A stretch of 64,000 nucleotides of DNA from Pseudomonas vanderleydeniana. GTDB lineage: Bacteria; Pseudomonadota; Gammaproteobacteria; Pseudomonadales; Pseudomonadaceae. Every line of letters begins with the position of its first letter. The first letter of the stretch is position 1. Of the stretch, positions 61,114-64,000 are shown in pieces. The DNA is taken from assembly GCF_014268755.2 (NCBI RefSeq), contig NZ_CP077093.1, positions 2,902,001 to 2,966,000 on the forward strand, given 5' to 3'. The notes beneath the pieces were generated by a model, which searched no databases, was not told where the DNA came from, and was given only the letters and a program-made list of their open reading frames with translations. The position numbers and the translations under genes are program-made.

Positions 61114-62022
61114 ATGTCTCATTTCGTAGTGGTGGTGGGTGCCAGTTTTGCCGGATTGTCGGCGGCCATGCAGTTGGCCCGTGCCCGGCAGCGGGTGCTG
61201 CTGGTCGACTCAGGCTTGCCGCGCAACCGCTTCGCCGCGCATTCCCATGGTTTTCTCGGCCAGGACGGCCAGCCACCGCTGGCGATCCGCGAGGAGGCCT
61301 TGCGCCAGCTGCTGCGTTATCCGACCGTCGAGTTCGTGCAGGGGGAAGTGGTTTCGGCGCATCGCGTCGAGGCCGGGTTTGCCGTGTTGCTCGCCGATGG
61401 CCGGGAAGAACTGGCGGCCCGCCTGGTCCTGGCTACCGGCCTACGTGACGAACTGCCGGCGATTCCCGGTCTGCAGGAGCGCTGGGGCACTACGGTGCTG
61501 CATTGTCCGTATTGCCATGGCTATGAGGTGCGTGACCGGGCCCTGGGGGTACTGGCGACCATGCCACTGTCCGCACACCAGGCCGGCATGATCCCGGATT
61601 GGGGGCCGACGGTGTATTTCACCCAGGGCCAGTTCGAGCCAGATGCCGAGCAGTTGGCGCATCTGCAGGCACGCGGCGTGCGCATCGAGCGGACCCCGGT
61701 GGTCGAGCTGCTGGGGACGGCCCCGGCGCTTGAGGCCGTCCGCTTGAGTGATGGCCGGCTGGTGTCGGTACAGGCGCTGTTCACCGCTCCTCGCACCTAC
61801 ATGGCCAGCCCGCTGGCTGAACAACTCGGCTGTGAATTCGAGGAAGGGCCGAACGGCCTCTACCTGCGGGTGGATGCACGCAAGGAGACGACGGTGCCGG
61901 GTGTGTTTGCCGCCGGCGATGCCGCCAGCCCCATGCATAACGCGACATTGGCCTCGGCAGCCGGGGTCATGGCCGGTTTTGGCGTGCACCAGTCGTTGAT
62001 GCTTGCGGCGCATGGCCACTAA
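61114..62022 (+). CDS. Thioredoxin-reductase-like FAD/NAD(P) oxidoreductase
   Basis: 302-residue flavoprotein with FAD motif VVVVGASFAGLSAAMQLARA, a redox CxxC in HCPYCHGYEVRDRALGVLA, and the second FAD motif VFAAGDAASPMHNATLASAAG. Compared with true TrxB the NADPH-binding segment is shortened and lacks a clear GxGxxA, so it may be a ferredoxin/flavodoxin- or thiol-dependent relative, or use NAD(P)H poorly. Its promoter lies among the Rrf2 palindromes, pointing to redox control. Confidence 0.85.
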   Translation: MSHFVVVVGASFAGLSAAMQLARARQRVLLVDSGLPRNRFAAHSHGFLGQDGQPPLAIREEALRQLLRYPTVEFVQGEVVSAHRVEAGFAVLLADGREELAARLVLATGLRDELPAIPGLQERWGTTVLHCPYCHGYEVRDRALGVLATMPLSAHQAGMIPDWGPTVYFTQGQFEPDAEQLAHLQARGVRIERTPVVELLGTAPALEAVRLSDGRLVSVQALFTAPRTYMASPLAEQLGCEFEEGPNGLYLRVDARKETTVPGVFAAGDAASPMHNATLASAAGVMAGFGVHQSLMLAAHGH

Positions 62023-62055
62023 ACAGCTATAGGCACACCTCTGGTATGGACTAAT

Positions 62056-62070
62056 ATAGCCACTGGCTAT
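62056..62070 (+). terminator. Weak terminator-like hairpin
   Basis: ATAGCC-ACT-GGCTAT, followed by TTACCTTTT, 34 bp after the flavoprotein stop. A short stem; termination is likely but weak. Confidence 0.4.
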
Positions 62071-62113
62071 TTACCTTTTGTGTGCCCATGTTCAAGTTTA
62101 CTGGTTTTCACGG

Positions 62114-63190
62114 ATGAGCGGATGGATCGGGGCGCTTGTCGCGGTGCCGATGGTCACCTTGATTGTCGTGCTTTGGTGGCGCGAGCGTTCGGCTCGTCGG
62201 GAGCTGGCCGAGTGTCGGGTGTTGTTGCACCAGTTGAGTGAATGCAAGCGCCGCGGCGAGACCACCGACGATGCCGAGCGCTTCCGGCGCAGCCAGTATT
62301 TCGCCCGGATCGGCACCTGGGACTGGGACGTCGATACCGAGAAACTCTACTGGTCGGAAGCCATATACGGCATGTTCGGCTACAAGGTCGACGAAGTGGT
62401 GCCGTCCTACGAACTGTTCTGCGCCAGCGTGCACCCCGATGACCGGGCCAAGGTGCGCGCCGGGGAACTGCGCTGCATCGAGACCGGCGAGAATCACGAC
62501 GAGGAATACCGGGTGGTCTGGCCGGACGGCAGCATCCATTGGCTGCGCGAGACCGGCAACGTGGTGAAGAACGTCCACGACTCAGTGATCAAGATGATGG
62601 GCGTGGTCCGCGATATCACCGAGGAAAAGGCCTGGGCCAGCCAGATGCATACCCTGGCCCACAACGATGCCCTGACCGGGCTGCCCAATCGCCTGGTTCT
62701 GGAGGAGCGGCTGTCCAGGGCGCTGGAGCGGGCCCGCGACAGCGGAACGCGGGTGGTCCTGGTGTTTCTCGACCTGAACGGCTTCAAGGACATCAACGAT
62801 GCCCATGGGCACGCTGCCGGCGACCAGATCCTGGTTGCCACCGCGAACCGCCTGAAGAACCTGATGCGGGTCTCCGACACCGTGGCGCGTATCGGTGGCG
62901 ACGAATTCGTGCTGATCTTCGAGGGGCTGGCGCAGCAGGGGATCGGGCTGTCGGAAGAAATCCATCGGTTGTGCGGCAAGGTGCTGATCGAGTTGTCGGT
63001 GCCGATCAGTGTCGATACCCAGCACGTTCGCATCGGTTCCAGCCTGGGCGTCGCGGTTTTCCCCGATCATGCCGTCAGCATGGACACCCTGATCCATATC
63101 GCCGACCTGGCGATGTACGATGCCAAGCGCAGCGGCAACAACCAGTACCGTCTCGGCCGGTCGGCGCCCCTGACAGCCAATATCGACTGA
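62114..63190 (+). CDS. Membrane-anchored PAS-GGDEF diguanylate cyclase
   Basis: 358-residue protein with one N-terminal membrane helix (IGALVAVPMVTLIVVLWW), a coiled linker, a PAS/PAC sensor (about 60-180, FARIGTWDWDVDTEKLYWSEAIYGMFGY; VVRDITEEK) and a GGDEF domain (about 190-350) with intact ARIGGDEF. It should make c-di-GMP. The stretch GLPNRLVLEERLSRALERAR lacks an RxxD inhibitory site just before GGDEF, so product inhibition may be weak. No strong ribosome-binding site is seen; ATG 62114 is the best start. Confidence 0.9.
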   Translation: MSGWIGALVAVPMVTLIVVLWWRERSARRELAECRVLLHQLSECKRRGETTDDAERFRRSQYFARIGTWDWDVDTEKLYWSEAIYGMFGYKVDEVVPSYELFCASVHPDDRAKVRAGELRCIETGENHDEEYRVVWPDGSIHWLRETGNVVKNVHDSVIKMMGVVRDITEEKAWASQMHTLAHNDALTGLPNRLVLEERLSRALERARDSGTRVVLVFLDLNGFKDINDAHGHAAGDQILVATANRLKNLMRVSDTVARIGGDEFVLIFEGLAQQGIGLSEEIHRLCGKVLIELSVPISVDTQHVRIGSSLGVAVFPDHAVSMDTLIHIADLAMYDAKRSGNNQYRLGRSAPLTANID

Positions 63191-63342
63191 CTGTCCGCTG
63201 GTCGCCAGGGAACAGGCATAAACGCATGTAGGACATGCATGTCGCCCAGGCTGCGATTTCCTCTCCGAATAGAGTATTGTGGGCGTCTGAGGAAAAAGTC
63301 ATAAACCCGGAGTATCCGGGCCGTTATCAGATTGAGGGTGTC

Positions 63343-64000
63343 ATGGGTCAGGAAAGCATCAACTGGGACAAGCTGGGTTTCGACTACATCAAGACCGACA
63401 AGCGCTACCTGTCTTACTTCCGTCAGGGTGAGTGGGACAATGGCGTGTTGACCGAAGACAACGTCCTGCATATCAGCGAAGGCTCGACCGCGCTGCATTA
63501 CGGCCAGCAGTGCTTCGAGGGCCTGAAGGCCTACCGTTGCAAGGACGGCTCGATCAACCTGTTCCGGCCTGACCAGAACGCCGCACGCATGCAGCGCAGC
63601 TGCGCGCGCCTGCTGATGCCGGCACCGTCGACCGAAGCCTTCATCGAGGCGTGCAAGCAGGTGGTGAAAGCCAACGAGCGCTTCATTCCTCCGTACGGCA
63701 CCGGTGGTGCACTGTACCTGCGTCCTTTCGTGATCGGCGTCGGTGACAACATTGGCGTGCGTACCGCGCCGGAGTTCATCTTCTCGGTGTTCTGCATCCC
63801 GGTCGGCCCGTACTTCAAGGGCGGCATGAAACCGCACAACTTCGTGATCTCCAGCTACGACCGTGCCGCTCCGCAGGGTACCGGTGCGGCCAAGGTCGGT
63901 GGCAACTACGCGGCCAGCCTGCTGCCGGGTTCCGAAGCCAAGAAGAATGGCTTTGCCGACAGCATCTACCTGGACCCGCTGACCCACTCGAAGATCGAGG
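63343..64000 (+). CDS. ilvE: Branched-chain amino-acid aminotransferase (3' end outside window)
   Basis: Class IV PLP aminotransferase for leucine, isoleucine and valine. The first 219 residues are visible: MGQESINWDKLGFDYIKTDK, then HISEGSTALHYGQQCFEGLKAYRC and YLRPFVIGVGDNIGV, which match Pseudomonas IlvE. The PLP lysine lies beyond or near the edge. GAGGGTGTC precedes ATG 63343. A CCCGG/CCGGG hairpin at about 63308-63322 lies in the leader. Confidence 0.93.
   Translation, partial: MGQESINWDKLGFDYIKTDKRYLSYFRQGEWDNGVLTEDNVLHISEGSTALHYGQQCFEGLKAYRCKDGSINLFRPDQNAARMQRSCARLLMPAPSTEAFIEACKQVVKANERFIPPYGTGGALYLRPFVIGVGDNIGVRTAPEFIFSVFCIPVGPYFKGGMKPHNFVISSYDRAAPQGTGAAKVGGNYAASLLPGSEAKKNGFADSIYLDPLTHSKIE

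Overview
The window is a high-GC gamma-proteobacterial chromosome segment, almost certainly Pseudomonas of the fluorescens/chlororaphis type. The grounds are the gene families (lexA2-imuA-imuB-dnaE2 cassette, AruI/AruH-type enzymes, NrtR-controlled NAD salvage), REP-type intergenic repeats and the strong G/C bias at third codon positions. No rRNA, functional tRNA, CRISPR array, prophage or transposase was found. Both edges cut a gene: a GT39 glycosyltransferase on the left and ilvE on the right.

Left part (1-23.3 kb). Two overlapping ArnT-like glycosyltransferases, an Ais-like histidine phosphatase and a CBS-pair protein come first. Next is an RNA-repair island: rtcR (CARF plus sigma-54 activator) divergent from a canonical -24/-12 promoter that drives rsr (Ro60 orthologue), an intergenic block of three tandem Y-RNA-like elements, rtcB, a RlaP-type nucleotidyltransferase and rtcA. 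The Y-RNA block is the most striking non-coding structure here. The three units share a Ro-type stem with covarying pairs, and their inserts grow from a plain loop, through a T-arm/acceptor mimic, to a permuted tRNA-like module with a D-arm. Then come an AraC regulator, an FAH-family hydrolase, a small conserved protein, a zinc-type hemB, a PhzF-like protein and a divergent NAD-salvage locus (nudix-nrtR-nadD-like and pncA-pncB-nadE) with an NrtR-type palindrome at each promoter. nudK and an MFS exporter follow.

Middle part (23.3-50.3 kb). This is a large catabolic island resembling, and extending, the arginine-transaminase (aruIH) neighbourhood of P. aeruginosa. One operon encodes an enoyl-CoA hydratase, an acyl-CoA dehydrogenase, an ADP-forming acyl-CoA ligase, a peptide-type ABC importer with both ATPases in one chain, an NAD(P)H:quinone oxidoreductase and a BetI-like TetR regulator. 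After a divergent 1878-residue dermonecrotic-toxin-like gene, a second operon set carries aruI, an AruH-type aminotransferase fused to an ABC ATPase, a matching binding protein, two permeases, an EamA transporter, a second BetI-like TetR regulator and an aspartoacylase-type deacylase. The ech and aruI promoters have the same architecture: a 16-bp upstream box exactly 120 bp from a palindromic operator that lies between -35 and -10. Operator-like palindromes also precede the aminotransferase fusion, the deacylase/TetR pair and an orphan response regulator whose receiver has lost its phosphorylation residues. I read this as one regulon for uptake and CoA-linked breakdown of an amino-acid or guanidino compound.

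Right part (50.3-64 kb). A HExxH-like protein with altered metal ligands is followed by an AT-rich gap and the lexA2-imuA-imuB-dnaE2 mutagenesis cassette, whose LexA2-type box overlaps the ribosome-binding site and start codon. Then come a YgdR-like lipoprotein, a GST, a Sir2 deacylase, a GNAT acetyltransferase, an FKBP isomerase coupled to an Rrf2 regulator, a divergent thioredoxin-reductase-like flavoprotein with palindromes between, a PAS-GGDEF diguanylate cyclase and the start of ilvE.
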